Both the position numbers and the translations under genes were made by a program. DNA of 40,354 bases, from the NCBI GenBank assembly GCA_019136135.1, contig JAGVUR010000031.1:1-40354 (forward strand), in the 5' to 3' direction. Below are positions 34,003 to 40,354 of this stretch, piece after piece (the first letter of the stretch is position 1; each line of letters opens with the position of its first letter). Below the pieces are notes generated by a model, which did not search any database, was not told the origin of the DNA, and was given only the letters and a program-made list of their open reading frames with translations. Source of the stretch: Verrucomicrobiota bacterium (lineage in GTDB: Bacteria > Verrucomicrobiota > Lentisphaeria > Oligosphaerales > Oligosphaeraceae).

Positions 34003-34938
34003 TCAAGCATCGAATTTACGGATTTCCTCGATCAGCCAGGTCATGCGGACGGCATCGGAAGCCCGCAAGGTATTTTCGACCTTGCCCAGAACCGCCTGCC
34101 GGAAATGCTCGAGTTCCAGGGCGAAGGGACTGATTTTCGCCGGAGGTACCTCGACGACTCGAAACTCATCGGTATGCAGGATGATCCGATCCGGTCGCTC
34201 CACCCGCATATAGCCATGCTCCCCGAGGAATGTAAGGGTCAAATCCCGGAAACAAAACGTGGTTTTCTCGCAATACATGCCCTGCAAGGTCGCTGTAATT
34301 CCCTGCTGATATTCGACAATCGCCACAAAGGAGTCTTCCTTTTCCCAGCCACGCAAATGGCGAAGTTTCGCTCCTAACACCTTTTCAGGAAAGACACCGG
34401 TAATAAAGCTGATCAAGTCGAAGTCATGGATGGAAAGCTCGTACATCGCACCGACTTTCTTGACCCAGGCGCCTTCAGGACGAGGATTGAAAGCCTGCTG
34501 CTTCGTCGTGACAATCGAACGCAAAACCCCAATCTCAGGCAAATACTTTTTCGCCTCGACAAAAATGGGTTCGAATCGCATCTTGAAACCGACTCCAAGC
34601 TCTTTTTTCTGCCGCTTCGCCAAGGCGTCAAGCAATTCCCCCTCAGCCACATCCATCGTCAATGGCTTCTCGCAAAAGACATGAAAACCGCGTTCGAGCA
34701 ACCGCTTCGCAATCGCAAAATGCGATGCGGGCGGAGTGACGACACTGACTGCATCCAAGTCCTCCGGCAGCTCGTCAACGCTTGAAAAACATGGGCACTT
34801 GCAGGCTTCAGCCGCCGCTTTCGCCTTCTCAAGGTTCGTATCGACAACGGCAGACACCTGTACGCCCTCGAGTGAATTCCAAGTGCGAGCATGAGTCATG
34901 CCAATTCCACCACAGCCGACAATACCAACCTTGAACAT
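34003..34938 (-). CDS. Gfo/Idh/MocA family NAD(P)-dependent oxidoreductase
   Basis: This 311-residue cytoplasmic sugar or inositol dehydrogenase-type protein starts with the Rossmann motif VGCGGIG (7-13). It has CEKPLT (K91 in EKP, a typical catalytic lysine) and H171 in ELSIHDFDL. AAGGAGG lies 5 bases before the second of two adjacent ATGs, which fixes the start at 34938. The frame open to 35088 would overlap the upstream gene. It sits 34 bases before the lyase gene and 67 bases after the 912-residue protein. It probably oxidises or reduces a sugar freed by the operon's hydrolases; the substrate is unknown. Confidence 0.93.
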   Translation of the reverse strand: MFKVGIVGCGGIGMTHARTWNSLEGVQVSAVVDTNLEKAKAAAEACKCPCFSSVDELPEDLDAVSVVTPPASHFAIAKRLLERGFHVFCEKPLTMDVAEGELLDALAKRQKKELGVGFKMRFEPIFVEAKKYLPEIGVLRSIVTTKQQAFNPRPEGAWVKKVGAMYELSIHDFDLISFITGVFPEKVLGAKLRHLRGWEKEDSFVAIVEYQQGITATLQGMYCEKTTFCFRDLTLTFLGEHGYMRVERPDRIILHTDEFRVVEVPPAKISPFALELEHFRQAVLGKVENTLRASDAVRMTWLIEEIRKFDA

Positions 34939-35005
34939 CATGGCCTCCTTAAATTTTGTTCGTATCCGAAAAGATAGCTTGAGAGGTATCGTAAATTGAC
35001 TTGTT

Positions 35006-37744
35006 TCAGTGGACATTGCCTTTCTTGACCAGAAGAAGGACCGTATCCTCCGAAACATTGTGAAGCTCCATTCCATCATGACCTTCAATCACCCAGCCCT
35101 TCGGCAAATCAAGGGTCATGTGGGACACCCGGTCGTAGAAAAAGAGCGCACCGCCATTGTCGCTAATCCAACTGGTTCCAAAAGGAGTCTCACGAACAAA
35201 AGGCATGCCGACATGATCCCTGGCACGGGAAAGGCACGGATTCAAAGCGCCAATGCGACGGACAGCCGCAATTTCACCGGGAACGCGCTCGAAGCCGATG
35301 GCATAACCATCAACGCTGATTATGCCAAAGCTGTTGTACATCGCCATCCGGAAATAATCCAGTTCGAAGCCATCCCCGACATTATGCGTCCCTGGAGCAG
35401 TGCCGACCAAGGCAAATTCACGCCCGGTGAAAGGCTCATACAGCTGCCTCCGGAACCACCAGGTGTCCAGCGCCAGCGGATTCTGACCCTCAATGCGAAC
35501 GGAAATACCCTTGTCGTGGAAAAAACGGAACGTCTCCGCCATCGTGTGAATGCCGGCACGGGATTCCGGCGTCCCGAAATTGACGTTTCCAGAGGCGGTG
35601 CCATACATGTCCAGATAGACTCCGCCAAGACCGGCTTCGATGGCACGCCCCATCACCCCGCAATACCAAGTACGAAATTCCGGATTGCTCAGGTCAAGAA
35701 CGGGATGCTTGTCGAAATACTGGAAAATCTTTCCGTCTTTATTGTAGATGTACCATGACTTGTTGGCAAAGATCTTTTCGCTGTCCCCATGCGAATAATC
35801 CCCGGCTGTCCATGCGACAGGGACCAGTCCGGCGGAGCGCACCTGGGCATATCGCTTTTTTGCAGGCTCCCCGTCCAAGTGTTCGATCGGAGAGGGGCAC
35901 CATGGCAGCCAGTAGCTGCGGAAGCCCAGTTCCCGGGCCGCTGCAAGCGATGCAGCAATTTCAACTTCGCTGCAAATATTCTGGTGTCCCGCCAGCGGTT
36001 CGGGGGGAATCGCCTCCAAACCAGCATTTCGCCTAAGGTTTTCGCGCTGGAACTGGTACATCGCCATCCAGTCATTGTTGCCGCGCTCCGCGCCACTGGA
36101 GTACATATGCCAGATGAATTCTCCAGACACCGGAGCCTTCAGGCGACCAAAGCGCATGACCAGGCGGCTTTCCACGTCAACAGCTCCTTCGCCGACTTTT
36201 TGATGGGCTGATAGGCAACAGGGTCTCTCGACAAAATCACTGAAAATGCCCTGGTCGGAAACCAGCCAGCTGAAGGGCTGGCCATCGCCAAAAAAAGCTC
36301 CGTAGCGAACCTCCACGGCCTGCTTGCCGGAAAGATCGAATTCACTGTAGCCACGCGGAGGGTTGTAGCAGGCAAAACGGCGCACGCGGCGTCCGGCCTC
36401 AGGCAAGGCAACGCGGAAGGTGATATTCATCGCCTCGAGCGGGAGATTTGATTTTTGCATCGAAACGGCCTCGGCAATGCCGATAAACTCCCGTCCGTCA
36501 AGCACCAGCTTTCCGGCCTTGAACTGCCAGGCCAGCTCGCTGCCCTCATCCCCTTTATACAACAAAGTCGCCAAAGGTCCTTCTGCTGTGATCGAATCCA
36601 GCTGCCAGCGGACAGGTACCATTTTCCCCTTCTGCTCTACCGTCACGCCCTCGGCAGAAGGATCGTCTATCGCAACCAAGCCTTTAGAAAAGGTGAAAAC
36701 CGGAGGCGGCAGATTCTTGAGCAAGGGCACCGGCAAGCCAGGATAATGCACAGCAATGCTTCCCGTGCCATCGACTTCCAGGCGCATGTCACCGCCAAAG
36801 ACAACCTCTCGGCCGGATACCACCTTGGCGGCGTCCGGATATTCCTGGAGGGACAATTCCGGAGGTCTGATCTTCAGCCGGAGGGAATCGTGCTGTTTCC
36901 GTTCAGGTGGCGGAGTCAAATGATAAATGGCGCTTTTCGCATTCAAAGACAAGCCGAGGGCTTCTGCGGCGATGCTGATCATCAGTGCTTCGCCGTAGGC
37001 CCAGGAGCAAAGCTGAACCACACCTTGCCGATATGCCCACTCGTCATTGAAATAAACGACCTTGCCTTGCCCGATGGGTTTCTCTACAAGCAAAAACCCC
37101 TTCTCCGTGTCGCCTTCTCCCAAAATTGGCGCCAATACCCGCGCTTCAGGAAGCAATTGCAAGGTCCGATATCGGGAAGGGAGCCTCCATTCCGCCGGCA
37201 GGATGGAAAAAAAGCCACTGGCCGGGCGTATTGCCTTGCATTCCCGGTGGTCATTTTGGAATTCCCCCGGTACTACGGGCAGCAACTCTGCAAGTGATCG
37301 TGGGGTGTTGTTGCCCAGCAGGAGACTTCCGCCTGCCTCAACATACCGCCGAAGAGCCGCAATGCGTTCCGCCGTATAGAGCAATTCCAGCTTTTGCTGA
37401 GGCATGCCGGTTATGACGACCAGCTTATAGCGGGACAAGTCAGCGAAGGCAGGGGTGATCCCGTCCTTGGGCGTCGGCTCTTCCAGGTCTGTCAGAAAAT
37501 TTTTGATGGACGCTCCTCCCAGTCCATCGAGCCACACGGAATTCAGCCCGGTCACAGCGCAGCCGCTTTGCGAAAGCATCGAAACAAAACCATTTCCTAC
37601 CCAGGGACGTCCCCCAACCAGCACCAGCACAGCCGGTTCCTTGCCTTTCGCCTGGGGCAAATCATCGGGACGCGCAAGGCAACAAGCCGTCGCCAGAAGA
37701 AGGCTGGCTGTACCGAAAAACGCAATCCTTCGGCATTGTTTCAT
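35006..37744 (-). CDS. Secreted protein with GATase-like N-terminus and TIM-barrel C-terminus, probable novel glycosidase
   Basis: The protein of 912 residues from the ATG at 37744 has a signal peptide (RRIAFFGTASLLLATACCLA). AAGGAG precedes that ATG and lies inside the longer frame's first codons. Residues about 35-260 resemble a glutamine-amidotransferase-like (non-catalytic) domain (VLVLVGGRPWVGNG, LVVITGMPQQKL, EAGGSLLLGNNTP). A beta-rich middle part (290-540) is mutarotase-like. From about 560 a TIM barrel shows FRSYWLPWCPSP, GLGGVYLDMYGTA, ISVRIEGQNP and a Trp-rich tail, a layout like clan GH-D enzymes. D in LDMYG and E in RIEGQ are candidate catalytic residues. No known family is recognised with confidence. 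It lies 14 bases after the isomerase gene. Confidence 0.7.
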   Translation of the reverse strand: MKQCRRIAFFGTASLLLATACCLARPDDLPQAKGKEPAVLVLVGGRPWVGNGFVSMLSQSGCAVTGLNSVWLDGLGGASIKNFLTDLEEPTPKDGITPAFADLSRYKLVVITGMPQQKLELLYTAERIAALRRYVEAGGSLLLGNNTPRSLAELLPVVPGEFQNDHRECKAIRPASGFFSILPAEWRLPSRYRTLQLLPEARVLAPILGEGDTEKGFLLVEKPIGQGKVVYFNDEWAYRQGVVQLCSWAYGEALMISIAAEALGLSLNAKSAIYHLTPPPERKQHDSLRLKIRPPELSLQEYPDAAKVVSGREVVFGGDMRLEVDGTGSIAVHYPGLPVPLLKNLPPPVFTFSKGLVAIDDPSAEGVTVEQKGKMVPVRWQLDSITAEGPLATLLYKGDEGSELAWQFKAGKLVLDGREFIGIAEAVSMQKSNLPLEAMNITFRVALPEAGRRVRRFACYNPPRGYSEFDLSGKQAVEVRYGAFFGDGQPFSWLVSDQGIFSDFVERPCCLSAHQKVGEGAVDVESRLVMRFGRLKAPVSGEFIWHMYSSGAERGNNDWMAMYQFQRENLRRNAGLEAIPPEPLAGHQNICSEVEIAASLAAARELGFRSYWLPWCPSPIEHLDGEPAKKRYAQVRSAGLVPVAWTAGDYSHGDSEKIFANKSWYIYNKDGKIFQYFDKHPVLDLSNPEFRTWYCGVMGRAIEAGLGGVYLDMYGTASGNVNFGTPESRAGIHTMAETFRFFHDKGISVRIEGQNPLALDTWWFRRQLYEPFTGREFALVGTAPGTHNVGDGFELDYFRMAMYNSFGIISVDGYAIGFERVPGEIAAVRRIGALNPCLSRARDHVGMPFVRETPFGTSWISDNGGALFFYDRVSHMTLDLPKGWVIEGHDGMELHNVSEDTVLLLVKKGNVH

Positions 37745-37758
37745 TTGCCTGCTCTCCT

Positions 37759-38604
37759 TCAAAGAAGATGCTTTTTCACGTACTCCAAATTGTGTTTCAT
37801 GCCGACTTCCGGCTCGGGAAGGTCTTCCGGATACCAGTATTTTTCATATTCATCGGAAACATATCCGGTATATCCGATTCGTTTCAGTTCCGCCAAAGCT
37901 TCTGCCCAGCGGACGGTTCCCTGCCCCATCAGGCAGGATTTCTTCTTCAACGGGGTGCGCGACTCAAGAACCCAGTCTTTGACGTGGACATGGAAAATGT
38001 GCCGGCCAGCCTTGCGAACGGCCTCAGCCCCGCCTTCAACCCCGGCCAATTCAACCCAGGCATAGTCAAACAACATGCCGACATTGGCCATGTTGACGTC
38101 TTCAATCAGACGAACCGTGTCTCGCACACTCATGGTCAAAGACCCAATGTGCGTTTCAATGCAGATGCGCACGCCATATCGGGCGGCATATTCCGCAGTC
38201 TCCTGAATCCCGCTCACCGTACGGCTCCAGACATCGTTGAACCAAATCCCAGGCTGGCTGGATGGCTCGACTCCACCGTAAACACGTACCAGCGGACATT
38301 GCAGAATCGCTGCAATGTCTATGACCCTTTTCAGGTTTTTTATGACTTTTTCGCGCTCTCCAGCCGCAACAAAGTTTTGGTAATAGGAGGTAAGGCAGGA
38401 AAATGCCATTGATTCCTGCTTTGCAGCCGTGAAAATCTTCCTGGCCTCATCATCGCTGAGCTTTTCGCTGTCGATCTGCCCATCGGCAGCCACCCTCACT
38501 TCGATCCCATCATAGCCAATCTGCTTGAACAGCTTGATCACTTCAAAAATATCCCGACCCGGCGCGCCCATCGTATGCCCGGAAAACAAAATTCGCTCAT
38601 TCAT
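37759..38604 (-). CDS. Sugar phosphate isomerase/epimerase (AP endonuclease 2-type TIM barrel)
   Basis: This 281-residue cytoplasmic protein has the four-ligand metal set of the xylose-isomerase-like fold: E in CIETHIG, D in MLFDYAW, H in FHVHVKDW and E in SDEYEKYW. The N-terminal LFKQIGYDGIEVR is the usual first strand and helix. Members isomerise or epimerise keto-sugars and inosose-type compounds. AAAGGAG lies 9 bases before the ATG. The next gene begins 14 bases later. Together with the Gfo/Idh/MocA dehydrogenase it could form an oxidation-epimerisation-reduction route for a sugar, but this is inference. Confidence 0.92.
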   Translation of the reverse strand: MNERILFSGHTMGAPGRDIFEVIKLFKQIGYDGIEVRVAADGQIDSEKLSDDEARKIFTAAKQESMAFSCLTSYYQNFVAAGEREKVIKNLKRVIDIAAILQCPLVRVYGGVEPSSQPGIWFNDVWSRTVSGIQETAEYAARYGVRICIETHIGSLTMSVRDTVRLIEDVNMANVGMLFDYAWVELAGVEGGAEAVRKAGRHIFHVHVKDWVLESRTPLKKKSCLMGQGTVRWAEALAELKRIGYTGYVSDEYEKYWYPEDLPEPEVGMKHNLEYVKKHLL

Positions 38605-38670
38605 CGTTGCTTGGCTCCTTTAACAAAATGATGGCTCTCTCGAGAACAAAAATGCCATTGTAACCGCAAA

Positions 38671-39921
38671 CTAGTCTTCGATTGACTTGTACGGGGACAC
38701 CTTCCTGAGCTCCCGCCTGACCGCACGGGGATAGTTGTTGTAGTCGACGACCTCCAGCACGACGCCATCCGCGCCCGATTCACGGGTCAGTTCAAGCAGC
38801 TTCGCCGTCACCTCGGCTATGGTGAGTTCCGTCGCCTTGGCATAGCTGTGAAAGCTCTTCCTGGTAAAATCGTAGGCTTGGATCGGGAAATAGACCTTGC
38901 ATTTGCCCTTGCAACGGGCGACAATGTCGCGGTAGATTTTCTCCGTGCTTCCGAACGGATCCTTCGCATCCCAGGCGATGCCCATCACCACCAGTCCATC
39001 CAGCACGCCTTCGTCAACCAAAACCCGCCAGTCAATCCCTCGGCTAATCAACGTCTGATCACGGGGATCGTCAGGATCGCCAACCAATTGCACCCCCAAG
39101 GTCAAGGGAATCTTCTCGGCTTCCAGGCGCTTTTTCACCCGCTTGAACCAAGCGTGCTGAGTCTCGGACACGAACTTGCACCATACAGGATCACGGGAAT
39201 CCGAGGGCGGCTCGGTGCCATATCTTGCCTTCCAACGCTCAAGTTCGGGCTTCACATACTCGAACCTCGGGCTCCAAGCTCCGCTGCGCCAGACGTCGAT
39301 GAAAATGTGGCGCGCCCCACGCTCAAGCAGCTCCTCCAAAATACGCATCTTATGGTCGGAAACAGCAGGATACGCAAGGCTTGTGCGTCCGCTCCATACC
39401 TGACCGGTCTTGGTAACGCCCCAGTATTCAGGATGCTCCAAATTCCATGCCCCAAATGTCCACCCCATGTGGTGGGTCTCCTCGAAGGGCCAATGGACAC
39501 CGGGCACTCGACCAGACGCGGCTATCGAAGCCATCATTTCCCTGATGATGTCGATCTTGGCTGTATTGTACGAGATAAATCCGTTCACCGCGCTCTCGTT
39601 CTGGTGGACACGGCGCTTGTCCGTCGGCGTCACCACCAGCGGGAAGCGTTCCTCGTCGGAATGATATCTCATCACCGAACCCGAACAGGGACGCCAGAGC
39701 ACCGAGGTTGCCCCTGTCAGCAGCACATGCTTCAGGATGTCCTCGCAGCCCTTCGCAGTCTCCGTATCAAACATGAACTTGCTCCGATCCTTGGGTTCGC
39801 GGACATTGTAGAAGTCATAGTGATCGACCAATGCCAGGATTTCCAAGTCTTTTTGCTGTTGTCCGGATGCGACGCCTCCTGCCAGGATGGCGAGTGCCAG
39901 GCTTGTCATCAATGTCCTCAT
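38671..39921 (-). CDS. Secreted GHL10-like TIM-barrel protein
   Basis: Of 416 residues, 1-20 form a signal peptide (TLMTSLALAILAGGVASG). The rest follows the family-10-like hydrolase (GHL) pattern: PGVHWPFEE, LAYPAVSDHKMRILEELLERG, HIFIDVWRSG, VLDGLVVMGIAWD and ADGVVLEVVDYNN in barrel order. The Glu pair in FEETHH and Asp in FIDVW are candidate catalytic residues. The ATG at 39921 is preceded by AGGAGG at 6 bases and overlaps the previous gene's stop (ATGA). It probably hydrolyses a polysaccharide outside the cytoplasm; the true activity is unknown. The gap to the isomerase gene is 66 bases with no clear terminator. Confidence 0.75.
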   Translation of the reverse strand: MRTLMTSLALAILAGGVASGQQQKDLEILALVDHYDFYNVREPKDRSKFMFDTETAKGCEDILKHVLLTGATSVLWRPCSGSVMRYHSDEERFPLVVTPTDKRRVHQNESAVNGFISYNTAKIDIIREMMASIAASGRVPGVHWPFEETHHMGWTFGAWNLEHPEYWGVTKTGQVWSGRTSLAYPAVSDHKMRILEELLERGARHIFIDVWRSGAWSPRFEYVKPELERWKARYGTEPPSDSRDPVWCKFVSETQHAWFKRVKKRLEAEKIPLTLGVQLVGDPDDPRDQTLISRGIDWRVLVDEGVLDGLVVMGIAWDAKDPFGSTEKIYRDIVARCKGKCKVYFPIQAYDFTRKSFHSYAKATELTIAEVTAKLLELTRESGADGVVLEVVDYNNYPRAVRRELRKVSPYKSIED

Positions 39922-40352
39922 CGTTCCACCTCCTGATTGAAAAGCTCTTCCACGGTGGGCAGTACTTCAACCCCCTGCGGGTATCCACGCCCCACTTCCA
40001 TCGCATGCACGGTTCCGTCCAGCGGGTACGTCGTTCCGTCGCTTCCGCCGATCGTCAGCATCCTCGCCTGTCCCAGGAACGCCGCCTTCGGATGATGCAT
40101 GACGACGGGCTGCTGCCCTTCTACCCAAAAGCGCAACGTCCCGTCAGGTTCATGGATTCCTATCGCCTGGCAAGGCACGCCCAGCGGAATCGGCGCCAAG
40201 CTGTTTGCAGCCAAGTACATGCCTTCGGGCGAACGGGACGTAAAACAGAGCTTTCCCTCTGCATTCGTGTGGAATTGCCATGCAATCATCATCCCTGGAT
40301 AGTATCCGCCAACAACAACCTGGGGGTCCTTCTTGACCTTGTTCAACGTAAA
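39918..40352 (-). CDS. C-terminal part of a LamG-like protein; 5'-partial at window edge
   Basis: The frame is open to the right edge; the apparent TTG start at 40346 has no ribosome-binding site in view. The 145 visible residues read as the second half of a LamG/concanavalin-type sandwich (MIAWQFHTNAEGKLCF, LANSLAPIPLG-like turns, GTLRFWVEGQQPVV). The stop overlaps the next gene by 4 bases (ATGA). It is the first visible gene of the six-gene operon, which continues out of the window. The full length and any signal peptide cannot be seen. Confidence 0.65.
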   Translation of the reverse strand, partial: FTLNKVKKDPQVVVGGYYPGMMIAWQFHTNAEGKLCFTSRSPEGMYLAANSLAPIPLGVPCQAIGIHEPDGTLRFWVEGQQPVVMHHPKAAFLGQARMLTIGGSDGTTYPLDGTVHAMEVGRGYPQGVEVLPTVEELFNQEVER

Positions 40353-40354
40353 GG

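Noticed and set aside
37680..37744. Lipoprotein signal in the 912-residue protein
   Set aside because: The residues before the cysteines (ATAC, TACC) do not fit a good lipobox, so signal peptidase I cleavage is likelier.

Overview
The window looks like a chromosomal segment of a glycan-degrading bacterium of the PVC assemblage, most likely Lentisphaerota/Kiritimatiellota-like. This is an inference from gene content: many very large secreted glycoside hydrolases, a DUF4962/heparinase protein, GH110, Gfo/Idh/MocA and AP-endonuclease-type isomerases, and GTP-dependent PEPCK. No rRNA, tRNA, transposase or phage gene was seen.

Layout. (1) Positions 2-7508, plus strand: a 5'-truncated GH13/six-hairpin fusion, a 710-bp gap with palindromes and a MITE-like inverted-repeat element, then a DegT-type aminotransferase and a glutaminase-A-like (DUF4965) toroid protein, closed by a rho-independent terminator. 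(2) 7596-10120, minus: a small membrane protein and PEPCK with its own terminator. (3) 10366-12304, plus: the housekeeping cluster yceD-rpmF-plsX. (4) 12305-12794: a gap with a fossil of an EEP-nuclease gene and a 120-bp tandem duplication. (5) 12795-18478, plus: a translationally coupled secreted pair (LamG/discoidin-like protein and a 1506-residue GH42-like protein). (6) 18526-20274, minus: a GH110 alpha-1,3-galactosidase. (7) 20420-24505, minus: a tight operon of an unassigned glycyl-radical enzyme, an aldo/keto reductase and a pyridoxamine kinase. (8) 24927-30731, minus: an unknown secreted repeat protein and a 1359-residue clan GH-A hydrolase. (9) 31191-40352, minus: a six-gene polysaccharide-degradation operon (LamG protein, GHL10-like protein, isomerase, unknown secreted TIM-barrel protein, Gfo/Idh/MocA dehydrogenase, DUF4962/heparinase lyase).

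How it works together. Secreted hydrolases and lyases with lectin-like modules would open polysaccharides outside the cytoplasm. Cytoplasmic GH110, DUF4965 protein, oxidoreductases and isomerase would process the oligosaccharides and sugars, and PEPCK sits at the PEP/oxaloacetate node. The glycyl-radical operon implies anaerobic metabolism.

Most notable are the glycyl-radical enzyme with a non-standard GCNWP active-site loop in an operon without an activase; two decayed copies of the 3' end of the 1359-residue hydrolase gene lying directly upstream of two present-day genes, one of which creates a false start for the glycyl-radical enzyme; a six-copy intergenic palindrome family; and a MITE-like element whose hairpins show compensatory base changes. 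All similarity statements come from reading the sequence; no search was run.
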